A DNA stretch of 64,000 nucleotides from Symbiodinium natans (GCA_905221605.1 CAJNDS010002315.1:175001-239000); one strand, 5' to 3'. Shown: positions 11,457-22,324, numbered from the stretch's first letter. Notes: generated by a model from the sequence alone, not told the origin. Program-made: numbers and translations.

Positions 11457-11562
11457 AAGCCCTAAACCCTAAACCCTAAACCCTAAACCCTAAACCCTAA
11501 ACCCTAAACCCTAAACCCTAAACCCTAAACCCTAAACCCTAAACCCTAAACCCTAAACCCTA
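11457..11562 (-). repeat. Pure CCCTAAA array
   Basis: About 15 near-perfect units. Confidence 0.97.
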
Positions 11563-11617
11563 CGCCCTCAACCCTAAACCCTAAACCGCAGCTACGAACC
11601 CTAAACCTAAGCCCCAC

Positions 11618-11735
11618 CCCACTCGAAGCATCGAAGCTCAGGAGCTTCTTTGTGCTCGAAAGGCTCGGGATCACCCAGGCCGGAATGGGTTCGAGACGGA
11701 TGTTGTGGAGGAGAGGGCGGGGAATAGGTTTTAGG
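11618..11735 (+). CDS. Exon candidate, unknown
   Basis: The frame HPTRSIEAQELLCARKARD then HPGRNGFETDVVEERAG is open for about 40 codons. Within it CTCAG-GAG...AAG-GCTCGG has the border style of the channel exons, so the true exon may be only 11642-11662. Confidence 0.4.
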
Positions 11736-12489
11736 GTTTAGGGCTAAACCCCCAAAAACCGGGTGTAGCGTTGAGGGTTCTAGTTGGTGCACCTGACACC
11801 AACAGGCCAGGCTCAGGTGCGGCCTTCGGATTCGGAGGTTCCGTTAAGCCTGCGGCCTGAAGCCCTTAAGCTACGCAGGCCCTGAACTCTATACCCTTAG
11901 GGTTTAGGGTTTAGGGTTTAGGGTTTAGGGTTTAGGGTTTAGGGTTTAGGGCGTAGGGTTTAGGGTTTAGGGTTTAGGGTTCAGCATCTCAAGTTCGAGC
12001 ATTTACTAGGCCAGCAGTGTGTGTAGGCAACGGAAAAAACCCACCCACCCAGAGAATCCCAAAACATGAAGAAAATGTAAAGTTTACATTTCTCATCAGC
12101 AAGCCCTGTCCTCCAGCCTCACTCTGTCACCCACGAACCATTTCGGTTTAGGGTTTAGGGCGTAGGGTTTAGGGTTTAGGGTTTAGGGCTTCGGGTTTAG
12201 GAGCTTGATGGCACTATCCTAACCTTAGTGAAATATGTTCCCCTGACTTTTGACCTACTTGTCTATTCATTTTATTCTAGTCCTTTTTCTTGAGTCAACA
12301 ACCAAAGGGCTAAGTCCCCTTGAGCCTCTGAGTAGGGTTGAGACTTACTTGTGTTGACACCTTTGGGAGTTACATCCGCTATGACAAAGAACAGGGTTCA
12401 GGGTTAGGGTTTGGGGTTAGGGTTTAGGGTTTAGGGGCTATCTTGCATGCAAGATTTCGTCCTTGTTGTTCTGCCCCAAACCCTAAAAC

Positions 12490-12620
12490 CTGGGCCCTGT
12501 ACATGTTCCAACGGAAAGAGATGCTTGGAGGCGTTTTGCCCCTGAGCCCAAAGTCCTCAGTACCCTACCGGAAAACCTGGCAGCTCAAAGTGAAAGCCAG
12601 CTATTCTTGACCTTCAGTAC
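12490..12620 (+). other. Exon-like island, frame unresolved
   Basis: Two + frames are open (WALYMFQRKEMLGG and ERDAWRRFAPEPKVL). No telomeric repeats inside. Confidence 0.28.
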
Positions 12621-12730
12621 ACCCTAAACCCTAGAAACCCCAAACCCTGCAAGCCCGAAAGCCCCTAAACCCTTAAACCCTAAACCCCAAACCCTAAACC
12701 CTAAACCTTACAAGCCCGAAAGCCCCTAAA

Positions 12731-12732
12731 AG

Positions 12733-12785
<53 letters not shown>
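12731..12785 (+). repeat. Poly-C tract, about 55 bases
   Basis: Uninterrupted C between a telomeric variant and a unique GC-rich island. Confidence 0.97.
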
Positions 12786-12787
<2 letters not shown>

Positions 12788-13359
12788 GCGGAGTTCGAAG
12801 TCCGGAGGCGCCGGCATAGGGTTTAGGGTTCGAGGGTTTAGGGTTTAGGGTGTAGGGTTTAGGGTGTAGGGTTTAGGGTTTAGGGTTAGAGGGTTTAGGG
12901 TTTAGGGTTTAGAGACTTTTTTTGTTCAGGGCTTGGTAGGGGTTTAGAGTTTAATTTTGATTTCGGGGCTTCGGGGTATTTTAGGGCTTAGATGCGTTGA
13001 AGATTGTTTATGCTTGATTCAGGGTCTTAGTTTCGGGCTTGTTTTGGGTCTTCTGGTGTAGCTAGGGCTCTGGGTCTAAGAGCTTCGGGGCTTGTTGTGC
13101 ATTTTTCCGAAACACCAAACTCACAAGAGGGTGACTAAAGGGAGACAGCGCCTGAAAACTGGGCACAGGGGCACCGAAAACCTAAGCCTAAACCCAAAAC
13201 CCTTTTCACCCCTCTGCGGAGTGGGGCCTAGGGGTTTATGGCAGCCTATAGTGCCTAGCCGCGCCTAGCCCTGCGCGGCCACGTTGTGAGCTCAGAAAGG
13301 GCCTCAAGATTGCTTAAGCCAGTCGCTCTAACGCTGACCACCACTTTGTAGCCTTGCAG

Positions 13360-13392
13360 CCGCGCCACTGGGAGTACATTCCAGAAATTCGG
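13360..13392 (+). CDS. Exon candidate, unknown
   Basis: Acceptor TTGCAG; reads PRHWEYIPEIR, donor GCCTGTATTC, phase 0. Confidence 0.45.
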
Positions 13393-13532
13393 GCCTGTAT
13401 TCGTCGCGATGCCAGCCGATCTTATCCTAGTATAATTACATGATCCCTAAACCCTAAACCCTATACCCTAAACCCTAAACAAACCAGCTCTAAACCCCAA
13501 ACCCTAAACCCAATCCCACGCTCACACATCAG

Positions 13533-13578
13533 GTACTTGCGGCGCAGCAACGAGACATTGAAAGACCTCACGCACCAG
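13533..13578 (+). CDS. Exon candidate, unknown
   Basis: Acceptor ATCAG; reads YLRRSNETLKDLTHQ, donor GCACGCACC. If instead read through, the frame ends at a stop after ARTLLKHL, so it could be a terminal exon. Confidence 0.45.
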
Positions 13579-13765
13579 GCACGCACCCTTCTAAAGCACT
13601 TATAGAAAGGAGCACTCAAATTCGTGTGTAGAGGGGCTCCTCAATGTCTGTGCTTTCCGCACGCACTTGACTTGTGTCGCGCACGAGAGTCGAGATCAGC
13701 GAATACACCCGAAGCACCCTGCGACAGGCAAGCGCTAAGAGCTAAGGTCTGAAGAGAGGCCCAAA

Positions 13766-13861
13766 ACCCTAAACCCTAAACCCTAAACCCTAAACCCTAA
13801 ACCCTAAACCCTAAACCCTAAACCCTAAACCCTAAACCCTAAACCCTAAACCCTAAACCCC
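13766..13861 (-). repeat. Pure CCCTAAA array
   Basis: About 14 perfect units. Confidence 0.97.
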
Positions 13862-13911
13862 GAGGCCCCAAGCCGTAAGCCCCTAAGACCTCCACCGCAA
13901 AAAATCTACAG

Positions 13912-13933
13912 GACGTGCTGCACAAGAGAGTTG
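13912..13933 (+). CDS. Micro-exon candidate
   Basis: Acceptor TACAG; reads DVLHKRV before GCAGCTCAG, just ahead of the (CT)n(GA)n hairpin. Confidence 0.32.
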
Positions 13934-13938
13934 GCAGC

Positions 13939-13939
13939 T

Positions 13940-13984
<45 letters not shown>

Positions 13985-14008
13985 AGAGAGAGAGAGAGAG
14001 AGAGAGAG
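13939..14008. repeat. (CT)n followed by (GA)n, perfect hairpin
   Basis: About 22 CT units, then AA, then about 13 GA units, able to fold on itself. Confidence 0.95.
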
Positions 14009-14556
14009 TAGGGTGGAAGGCTTGGGGTGGTTCCTTTCATGTTCCTGGCACCTTGACACTACTCTTCATGGCGGTTTCCGAAATTGGGATACCTTATTGA
14101 GGTCCCTTATATTTCGTAGACCAACACATCTGAACACATCTGGGTGGTAGGGTCTACGCGGCCTCCACGTCTCCAGTTTTCGGGGCTTTCAGTTTTTTGT
14201 TTTTCCCCCCCCCCCCCCCCGGGTCGTCCCTGAGTCTAGAGCTTAGATCAGAACTTTGCGTTTCAGGGTTTGGCATGTAAGGCCTTGCAAAGCCCAAGCA
14301 GAGGGCTTTGCATGGAATCTCGCAACGAAGCCCCTTTAAAACCTCAAGCACAAGCAGCAGCCCCCCATAAACCCTATGAACCCCATAAACCCGATGAACC
14401 CCATGAAGCCCAAGAACACCCTGAGGCCTAAACTCCGAAGTCCCTGACCCGAAACCCTCGACCCTAATTCCCAAACGCCCCACATCCCAAGACCCGCAAC
14501 CCTAAACCCTAAACTCTAAGCCCTGAGCCCTGAGCCCTCAACTCTAGACCGCTGAG

Positions 14557-14634
14557 GTTTGCAGCTTTGCCGCGTATGAGCTTGAACTGCCAGGAGATGT
14601 CGCGTCCTTGGTGTTGTTTTTGTGTATGTTCAGG
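14557..14634 (+). CDS. Exon candidate with hydrophobic segment
   Basis: Acceptor CTGAG; reads VCSFAAYELELPGDVASLVL then FLCMFR, followed by GCGTAGG. The last third is hydrophobic, possibly a membrane helix. Confidence 0.45.
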
Positions 14635-14874
14635 GCGTAGGGTGTAGGGGATTGGGGTGCTGTTCTATGTGGGGCTCTTGGAAACCTTTTCAGAAGGATG
14701 GGGATCCCTCTTTGAAGGTATTGGACAAGGAACCCTGAATCAGAACAGCCCACCCCCAGTGGTATCCTTCAGATCCCCCGCCCTCCACCCCCTCCCCCAC
14801 AGCTTTCAACCAGATAAGCCCCTCAACTGAACCCTGAACCTACGCCCTAAGCCCTAATCGCTGAGACCTTTGGG

Positions 14875-15140
14875 GTGAGGGACCAACCCCAAACCCTAAA
14901 ACCACCAACCCCAAACCCCTAAAACCCTGAGACCCCTAAACCCCTTAACCCCTTAACCCCTAAACCCCGAAGCCCCTAAGCCCCTAAGCCCCTAAACCCA
15001 AACCCCCAAACCCCCAAACCCCTAAACCCCTAAACCCCCAAACCCCTAACCCTAAACCCCTAAACCCCTTAACCCCTAAACCCCTAAACCCCTAAGCCCC
15101 TAAGCCCCGAAACCCTAATCCCTAAACCCTGAAACCCCCA
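14875..15140 (-). repeat. CCCCTAAA/CCCCCAAA degenerate array
   Basis: Octamer-rich array with many single-base variants. Confidence 0.9.
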
Positions 15141-15196
15141 AAGCCCTAGAACCACAAACTGCAGCAAACCCCTGAGTGCTGCTATGCATGGCCCAG

Positions 15197-15231
15197 GTCC
15201 GGCGCGCCAGCGCCATGATCCGGGAGAATGG
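15197..15231 (+). CDS. Exon candidate, Trp-rich gene, part 1
   Basis: Acceptor CCCAG; reads VRRASAMIREN with GG left over before GCGGAAGCCC. It is in phase with the next exon to read IRENGKGWIG. Confidence 0.5.
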
Positions 15232-15567
15232 GCGGAAGCCCCATGCTCGTAGGGGTTTAGGGTTGATTTAGGGTTTAGGGTTTAGGGTAGGGTTTAGGGT
15301 TTAGGGTTTAGGGTTTAGGGTTTAGGGTTTAGGGTTTACTGTTCAGTTAGGGTCCCTGAGCCCTAAACCCTAAACCCCAAGCCCCCTACTAGGGTTTGGG
15401 GTTAGGGGTTGGGAGGTGTTGAATTCCCCAAACATCCCCCTTCCTTCCCCAACAGGGGATTGGGGTTTAGGGTTTTCTGCCCCCACCGGCAGCAGGACCT
15501 TGGACCTAAACCCGAAACCCGAAACCCTACACCCTAAGTAAACCCTAAACCTTACCTTGTACAACAG

Positions 15568-15607
15568 CAAGGGCTGGATCGGCCAGGCCAAAGATGGCTG
15601 GTGGCAG
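15568..15607 (+). CDS. Exon candidate, Trp-rich gene, part 2
   Basis: Acceptor AACAG; in phase it reads KGWIGQAKDGWWQ. D-G-W-W-(Q)-G is reminiscent of an SH3 domain core, but that is only a local likeness. Donor GCGATGAAC, phase 0. The frame is open further, so a longer exon is possible. Confidence 0.45.
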
Positions 15608-15693
15608 GCGATGAACAATGAGGGTGAGTGCTTGCTGTACCGAGACAGCCCGGACGACCCAGACGCAGATGACCTCAATCTGCCGTCGCGCAG

Positions 15694-15786
15694 GGATCCC
15701 TTTGGGAGGACGTCCTGGACACAACGGATGTGTGGTTCATGCGCAGCTACACCACGCCCTTGCCAACCCTGTCAGACGATCAGATG
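15694..15786 (+). CDS. Exon candidate, Trp-rich gene, part 3
   Basis: Acceptor CGCAG; phase 0 from the previous exon gives GSLWEDVLDTTDVWFMRSY then TTPLPTLSDDQM. Donor GCAGCC. The implied 86-base intron is the shortest seen and has no telomeric repeat. Confidence 0.5.
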
Positions 15787-16076
15787 GCAGCCTAAAGCTT
15801 AAACATCATCATTCACGAATGACTGATCCGACGAAGGAGCCTAGGCATACAACCTTGAGCCCCTAAGCCACTGGAATTCTTCCGAAGGGTTTAAGGGTTT
15901 AGGAATGTTTGGGCTAGGGCTTAGGGTTTAACGCAGGGCTCTTCACCTACCCCTGAACCCTGCACCCCTACCGAAACCCTGCATCCTGTACTAAACCCTA
16001 CCCCTAAACCCTAAAATCTTACGCCCTAAGCCCTCAACCCTAAACCCCAAAATCTTCAACCCTGGAACTTTCCAAG

Positions 16077-16151
16077 GTTCTGGTCGGCCAGCACCCTTCG
16101 GGGCGGCAAGTGCCGCTGGCTGCGTGCTGCGCAGAACCTGAAGGCCCTGCG
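16077..16151 (+). CDS. Exon candidate, unknown
   Basis: Acceptor CCAAG; reads FWSASTLRGGKCRWLRAAQN and on to LKALRF. Several internal GC donors make the 3' end uncertain. Confidence 0.42.
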
Positions 16152-16521
16152 CTTTGGGTTGAGTGCGTTTTCGGGCTAGGGTTTCGGGTTTAGGGTTTGG
16201 GGTTTAGGGCTTAGGGCTTAGGGCTGATGGTTTAGGGTTTAGGGTTCTTGTCTTTGCTCTCCGATTTGGGCGTAAAACGGCACTTGTTCCGAACTTTCCT
16301 GTGAACCTAGACCCTACACCGAGCCCTGAGCCCTGAGCCAAGCGCCCCTCCAACGGCTTCTTCCCTAGAGTCCCTAGAGGGGTTTGGGTTTAGGGTTTAG
16401 GGTTTGGGGTTTGGGGTTTGGGGTTTAGGGTTTAGGGGTTTAGAGTCTAGGGTTAGGTTTTGGGGCTTGTGGCCTAAACTTGAATCCCTAAACCCTGAAG
16501 CCTTCTAAGCCCTAAGCCTCA

Positions 16522-16589
16522 GGACCCTGGAGATTGCTCGAAAAGAAATCCCCAAGGCCCTTGACGGGGCTGCGCAGGAACTCAAAAGG
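16522..16589 (+). CDS. Exon candidate, charged helix
   Basis: Acceptor CTCAG; reads TLEIARKEIPKALDGAAQEL. GCCCTTGACGG after IPK is a possible earlier donor. Confidence 0.42.
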
Positions 16590-16603
16590 CGCGAAACCTA
16601 GAC

Positions 16604-16762
16604 CCTAAACCCTAAACCCTAAACCCTAAACCCTAAACCCTAAACCCTAAACCCTAAACCCTAACCCTAAACCCTAAAACCCTAAACCCTGAACCCTAAA
16701 CCCTAAACCCTAAACCCTAAACCCTAAAACCCTAAACCCTAAACCCTAAACCCTCAACCCTC
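16604..16762 (-). repeat. CCCTAAA array
   Basis: About 20 units, some CCCTAAAA. Confidence 0.96.
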
Positions 16763-17310
16763 CAGCCAAAGAGCAGCCCACGAGTCCAGACGCAAGCCTA
16801 AGCCCTCAACCCCCCCCCCCCCCTCCTTTGCCCTGCACACCTACTGAAACTTCAATAGGGTTTAGGATTTAGGGTTTAGGGTTCAGGGTTTAGGGTTTAG
16901 GGTTTAGGGTTTCTATCACCTGGACAGTCCTTAGCGGGCCAACGCGGGACCACAACTAATTAACACCCGCACAAGGCCCTTAGACTTCTCTGAGCGCGAG
17001 AGCGCTTTAACTCTGTAAACTTCTGTTTTCTGAAGAGCTTCGTTACAGCTATCATCAGCAACCATTCTAACCCTAAATTCTAGGCGCTCTGCTGAATCTG
17101 CAAAGCCTGAAAATCTGAAGCAGTTCAACTTCGAAACCTCAAATCCTAAATCTTTATTTTTAAAGAAAACCCCCTCAAATATATCGACTCCTAAACGCCT
17201 TCAAGCCCTAACCCTAGGCCCTAATCCCCAAGCCCTAAACCCTAAGCCCTACACCCTAAACCCCAAGCCCTAAACCCTAAGCCCTCCTTGTGTTGCAATG
17301 CCTGGGACAG

Positions 17311-17361
17311 GTCGGGGCACTGGTGGACCGCACGCTTTGCAGCGAGTTTCAGACTCTTGAG
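17311..17361 (+). CDS. Exon candidate, unknown
   Basis: Acceptor GACAG; reads VGALVDRTLCSEFQTLE, phase 0; donor GCTGCCAGCCGG has the border style of the channel gene. Confidence 0.48.
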
Positions 17362-17835
17362 GCTGCCAGCCGGCAAATGCGGTTCAGGGTTTAGGGTAGG
17401 GTGTTGGGTTGAGGGTTTAGAGTTTAGGGTTTAGGGTTTAGGGTTAGGGTTTAGGGTTCAGGGGTTTAGGGTTTAGGGTGCAGGGTTTAGGGGCTCAGGG
17501 TTTTAGGGTTTAGGGTGTAGGGTTTAGCGGCTCAGGGTTTTCAGGGTTTTAGGTTTTAGGGGGTATGGTTTAGCGGCTTAGGGTTTTTCAGGGTTTTAGG
17601 GTTTAGCGGTTCAGGGTTTTTCAGGTTTTAAGATTTAGGGTCTTTAGGGTGTAGGGTTTAGGGCCTCAGGGTTTTTCAGGGTTTTTTCCAGCGTTTTGCA
17701 GGGTTTGTTCAGGGTTTTGCAGGGTTTAGGGTTAGGGGGTGTGGGGTTTCAGGTTTAGTGGCTTAAGGTTTGAGGATCGTATTGGTCTTGATGTTGGACC
17801 TTTGCAAAGTCGTCGACGTGAGCTCTCGCTGATGT

Positions 17836-17927
17836 GAAGTAGGCTGTATATTTCTTGTACCACCAGAAGGACACCAGATATATACACTCACCAATATTAA
17901 AAAGGAACCTTATCTACACTCACCAAT
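17836..17927 (+). mobile_element. Dispersed repeat, family E, copy 2
   Basis: Mate of 624-715 in opposite orientation; ATACACTCACCAAT recurs within the element. Confidence 0.85.
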
Positions 17928-18571
17928 AACAGTAATAGAAACCCTGCTTCAACAGTGCCAACAGGGTCTGCGAAGTTTGGGGCTCAGCGGGTCTTGCAGG
18001 GTTTAGGGTTTAAGGTTTCAGGTTCTTCAAGGTTCCAGGTTCAGGGTTTAACATGGAGGATTTAGGGTTTGGGGGGTTTAGGGGTTTATGGTCTGGGTTG
18101 TAGGGTTAAGGGCTTAGGTGTTGTTTGTGGTGTTTTCCTTTGTTTGTGGGGGGGGGGGATTTGTAGGGTAGTGGGTTTAGGGTTCAGAGCAATGTGCAAG
18201 CTTCGGGGAGTTTAGCGCTTGGGAACTTTAGCTTGGATACCTGGATCTTCCTAACCCTAAACCCTAAACCCTAAAGCCTAAACCCTAAACCCTAAACCTT
18301 AAGCCTTTTCTTAGGGATCAGGCTCACTTAGTGCTCCCTTATAGGCCGCAATAAACAGTACAAAGGTGTATGATGTTGCATTCCAAATCTTTCATTCTTA
18401 GGCTACCGGGAAGGCCTAGTCAAAGTCGGGTGCTTAAGGGCCCCTAACCCTAAACCCTTAACCCTAAACCCTAAACCCTGAACCCCTGAAGCCCTGAAGC
18501 CCTGAAGCCCTGAACCCCAAACCCCGAAACCCTTTGGTTCTAGGCCTTACTGACCGGCCCCTCCTAAGCTT

Positions 18572-18667
18572 GGGATGTTCACCCTTCTACTAATCGTCCT
18601 GAATGCGGCTTGTCGTACCCCCCATTCTGATCCCCATTAAGGACTGCTAGTATAAGGGGAACATTCC
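18572..18667. mobile_element. MITE-like element, family A, copy 2
   Basis: Same plan; the right arm ATTAAGGACTGCTAGTATAA is well kept, the left arm is worn. Confidence 0.78.
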
Positions 18668-18725
18668 AATCCTAAACCCTAAACCCTAAACCCTTAACCC
18701 TAAACCCTAAACCCTAAACCCTAAG

Positions 18726-18773
18726 GAGCTCTGCGATGTGCTCGAGGAGGCCAACAAGTCGTTCGAGTCCTTC
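18726..18773 (+). CDS. Exon candidate, charged helix
   Basis: After CTAAG it reads ELCDVLEEANKSFESF; GCCAACAAG after LEE may be the donor. Confidence 0.42.
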
Positions 18774-18965
18774 GGGGTTCAGGGTTTGGGGCTTTGGGGG
18801 GGTTAGGGTTTCAGGTATGAGGTATCAGGTTTAGGGTTTAGGGTTTAGCGTTTAGCGTTTAGGGTATGTTGGGTCTGTTGGGTTTATTGGGTTTGTTGGG
18901 TTTGTTGGGTTTTGGGTGAAAGGTTCAGGGTTTTGGGGTTTAGGGCTGTAGGGTTGCAATCCGAG

Positions 18966-19009
18966 TCAAGACATGGTGTGTTCGCCCAGATGTTGCACGA
19001 ATCATCGAT
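18966..19009 (+). CDS. Exon candidate, unknown
   Basis: After CCGAG it reads SRHGVFAQMLHESS. Borders uncertain. Confidence 0.3.
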
Positions 19010-19142
19010 GTAAACCTCGTGGCAAGCTTCACTCCGTTGTCCAAAACTGTAGCTGTTAAATGTCGCACCTCATCCCTGAACCCTTAAATGCCCGTAACCC
19101 CCTAAGCCAGCCAACTACTCTCTTCAACGCCTCAGACACCAG

Positions 19143-19199
19143 CCACAAGTCGCAAAGGCTGCGGGCACGGAGCTGTCGGCGATCCGGTTGAAGATCCAG
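19143..19199 (+). CDS. Exon candidate, unknown
   Basis: Acceptor ACCAG; reads PQVAKAAGTELSAIRLKIQ, donor GCGAGAACGG, phase 0. The − strand is also open here (WIFNRIADSSVPAAF). Confidence 0.45.
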
Positions 19200-19400
19200 G
19201 CGAGAACGGGGTCTTGGATATGTGGGGTACTTTGGGGGGTCTGGGATTTTATTTTAGGTGGAGGCACACGCCCTGCTTCAATCCCTAAACCCTCGGACCC
19301 TTCAACCCTTAAACCCCTGCCCCCCAACGCCCCAAACCTTCAACCCTTACCTTAAGCCCATAATTAGACCCTAAACCCTGAACCCTTAACCCCCGGCAAG

Positions 19401-19435
19401 CCACTACGACCCACAGAACCTCGTGCTCTCGTCAG
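19401..19435 (+). CDS. Exon candidate, unknown
   Basis: After GCAAG it reads (S)HYDPQNLVLSS, ending before GTTACGG. Confidence 0.4.
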
Positions 19436-19879
19436 GTTACGGTTCTTGGGGGCTTAGGGTTTAGGGCCTATGTAGAAAACAGGGTTTAGATTACTGTTGT
19501 GTGTGTGTGTGTGTGTCTGTATTGGGCGTCTCTTGGGGATACTACCGGTAGTTGAATAAACAACTGCACATGGGCATTCCCAAGGGAAGGGTACCCCCTA
19601 ATACAGCCCGAAAACAGTGCCACACTTCTGTTAGGAACCCTCCAAAAAGGCACCCCTATTTGGGATTAGGGTTTAGGGCTTAGGGTAGGGGGAGGCATAC
19701 TTGAGCATTCCTTCCTATGGTTGAGGAGAACAGGCTTCAAAAGTTAAGCGCTGATATACCCCCCCCCCCCCCCTCCCCCAAACTCTACTAGGGTAATTGC
19801 AGCTTCCACCTCAACTAAGGTGCATCTACTTAACCGCCCATGAGCTTTCATCCCTAAAAACCTAAAACGTCAAGCAAGG

Positions 19880-19977
19880 TTTAGGGTTTAGGGTTTAGGG
19901 TTTAGGGTTTAGGGTTTAGGGTTTAGGGTTTAGGGTTTAGGGTTTAGGGTTTAGGGTTTAGGGTTTAGGGTTTAGGG
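19880..19977 (+). repeat. Pure TTTAGGG array
   Basis: About 14 perfect units. Confidence 0.97.
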
Positions 19978-20070
19978 TGTCCAGAGTTTGGGGAGGTTCA
20001 GGGCGGAGGGGTGTTGTTTAGGGCTCAGGGTTTGTAGGGTTTCGGGTTTACGGTTTAGTGGTTCAGTAAG

Positions 20071-20160
20071 GCTACGGGTTCAAATGTCCTTGGTCGTCAT
20101 CGAGTTCGTTCCGCTTCCAAATCCTTTCAAGAAGCGCCACAGGGTGTGCTCCATCGGTGA
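20071..20160 (+). CDS. Exon candidate, hydrophobic then basic
   Basis: Acceptor GTAAG; reads LRVQMSLVVIEFVPLPNPF then KKRHRVCSIGE. GCGCCACAGGG after KK could be the donor. Confidence 0.42.
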   Translation, partial: ATGSNVLGRHRVRSASKSFQEAPQGVLHR

Positions 20161-20362
20161 ACGTAGGGTTTCCCAAACATGGGGGGGTGCCATTTTGGGG
20201 GTTCCTACAATATAAAAAAGGGACTAAGAAACTTTTTAGGCAAAAAAATGGGTCCCCTACTTCGGGATATACCCATGTCTGAAGCCCCGGGATATCAAAA
20301 CCTAAGCCCTGAACCCTGAACCCTGCCAATTCCCAGGATACTAGGAACGAAGCCTCGAATTC

Positions 20363-20630
20363 TAAACCCTAAACCCTAAACCCTAAACCCTAAACCCTAA
20401 ACCCTAAACCCTAAACCCTAAACCCTAAACCCTAAACCCTAAACCCTAAACCCTAAACCCTAAACCCTAAACCCCTAACCCTTAAACCCTAAACCCTAAA
20501 CCCTAAACCCTAAACCCTAAACCCTAAACCCTAAACCCTAAACCCTAAACCCTAAACCCTAAACCCTAAACCCTAAACCCTAAACCCTAAACCCCAACCC
20601 CTAAACCCCAACCCCTAAACCCTAAACCCT
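20363..20630 (-). repeat. Longest CCCTAAA array
   Basis: About 36 units in one run with a few CCCCTAAA near both ends. Confidence 0.97.
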
Positions 20631-20709
20631 TGATTTCTAAACCCTAAGCCCTTGATTTCTGCAAGGCGCGGGCTCAGGCTGCGCCATAGCGGGACATGAC
20701 CGGTCTCAG

Positions 20710-20766
20710 CATGTCAGCACGCCAGACGCCAGATGCCAAACGCAGCAACTTCTTCATAGCTAAGAA
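20710..20766 (+). CDS. Exon candidate, unknown
   Basis: Acceptor TCTCAG; reads MSARQTPDAKRSNFFIAK with AA left before GCTCGGTTT, the same donor string as at 26862. Confidence 0.45.
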
Positions 20767-21156
20767 GCTCGGTTTAGGGTTTAGGGTTTAGGGTTTAGGG
20801 TTTAGGGTTTAGGGTTTAGGGTATAGGGTACAGGGTATAGGAACTCCTTGTATTACCTATGTATACCTATCATCGATCCCCCCAAATACCCCAGTCTCCT
20901 TAAGAAGCCCCTACATCAGGCTCATGTTGCTTCTCGCTGGGGCCAAGAGGCACCTCTGTCTGCACAACCCAGGGGGTTGCACGAACGCAGCAGAGGCCAG
21001 TTGTTATACATAGATGTCTGTGCACGCACATGTATAAGAACATGAGCACATATGACAGGCAATATGTGCATGTATATAGAGTGGTCGACCACCTCATGCC
21101 ACCCTCATCGACCCGATAGCCTTGAGTCCTTCCCCCACGAAAAGACAACTTTTCAG

Positions 21157-21249
21157 TGCGGCGCCTTGCTATGCAGCATGGAGTCTGTCTCCACCGCCTT
21201 AGGGCGCGTGCCGCTCCTGACACTTGGCGCTCGCAGAAAGCCATTGAGG
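21157..21249 (+). CDS. Exon candidate, part 1 of a phased pair
   Basis: Acceptor TTTCAG; reads RRLAMQHGVCLHRLRARAAP then DTWRSQKAIE. The left-over G fits the next exon to read KAIEAWALTPDIDTFF. Donor GCTTGTCGG. Confidence 0.5.
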
Positions 21250-21344
21250 GCTTGTCGGAGCAGGTGGGTCCTAAGTCCTATGCCCTACGCCCTTCGCCTA
21301 AGCCCTAAGCCCCAAGCCCTAAGCCCTAAGCTCTAAGCCCTAAG

Positions 21345-21398
21345 CTTGGGCCCTGACCCCGGATATCGACACTTTCTTTAAGAGTCGTATTTCGGAAG
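21345..21398 (+). CDS. Exon candidate, part 2 of a phased pair
   Basis: After TAAG, in phase, it reads WALTPDIDTFFKSRISE before GCTGTGAACC. The frame stays open to AVNR. Confidence 0.5.
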
Positions 21399-21791
21399 CT
21401 GTGAACCGAGGGTTAGGGTTTAGGGTTTAGGGGTTTAGGGGTTTGAGGGCTTAGGGTCTAGGGGCGGAAAATGTAACCTTTCTTCTGGGGTAAAGATGAA
21501 ACAACCAGGATTTTCTATTTTCGGGTTGCAGGTTTGGAGTGTTAGTTAGGGTTTAGAGGTTTAGGGTTCAGACAGTTTGGGTTCAGACGGTTTGGGAAGG
21601 CGGTTTGACGGCCTTCGGCTGTGGGAAGAGGCTCGAGGGATTTGAAGAAACAAGAACGGGGTACCCCTCATACCCTAAACAACCCGAAATAGACCATAAA
21701 CTCCTCCCTAAACCCTAAACCCTAAACCCTAAACCCTAAACCCTAAACCCTACACCCTCATCCCTAAACCCTAAACCCTAAAGCTGATAAG

Positions 21792-21830
21792 GACTTCCCC
21801 CCCACGCCCACCGTAAACAAGAGGCCCCTT
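21792..21830 (+). CDS. Exon candidate with canonical GTAAGT donor
   Basis: Acceptor ATAAG; reads DFPPTPTVNKRPL, then GTAAGTTT. Phase 0 at both ends. The frame stays open for 24 more codons, which may be chance. Confidence 0.45.
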
Positions 21831-22015
21831 GTAAGTTTACGGAAGCACCCGAAGATGCTTGAGGTAGAAGCTCCTGAGACTTCCGATGGTTTGAGGCTTA
21901 GGGTCGGGGGATTAGGGGTTCATGGGCCGCAGAGTTTACAAACCAGCGTTTTGGGCCTTTTGGGTTTAGCTGCGATTTAGGGTTTAGGGTTTAGGGTTTA
22001 GGGTTTAGGGTTTAG

Positions 22016-22058
22016 GGCTGGACCGTGCTCAAGAGGTAACGAGAAGCAGCACGCAACC
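22016..22058 (+). CDS. Exon candidate, unknown
   Basis: Reads LDRAQEVTRSSTQ with CC left before GCTGCTGGCT, a donor like those of the channel S4 and S5 exons. Confidence 0.45.
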
Positions 22059-22233
22059 GCTGCTGGCTCCCGAAGAGAAAACCCCTAACCCCTAAGCGAA
22101 AGCCCTGCGTGCACTTCTACAAACGTGAGGGGTCTCTGAACCTACTTAGACCTTCAAGTTAAACCAGAAACTTCTCCCTAAACCCTAAACCTAAACCCTA
22201 AACCCTAAGCCCTGCTCACACCTTCAAGTCAAG

Positions 22234-22324
22234 CCAGAACTTTTCACTCGTGGCCGAGGAAGGCGGACCCCCGCCAAGAAGGAATCGGCCAGGCTGCATG
22301 GCCACTCGCCCCACTTCGATGTGT
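22234..22324 (+). CDS. Exon candidate, basic
   Basis: After TCAAG it reads PELFTRGRGRRTPAKKESAR then LHGHSPHFDVF. Rich in Arg/Lys. Borders uncertain. Confidence 0.42.

Noticed and set aside
15900-16060. Possible CRISPR-like spacing of repeated CCCTAAACC units
   Set aside because: Heptamers without unique spacers of fixed length; simply telomere-type repeat.
16931-17128. 65-codon − strand ORF
   Set aside because: No splice context or domain; the + strand exon series continues on both sides.
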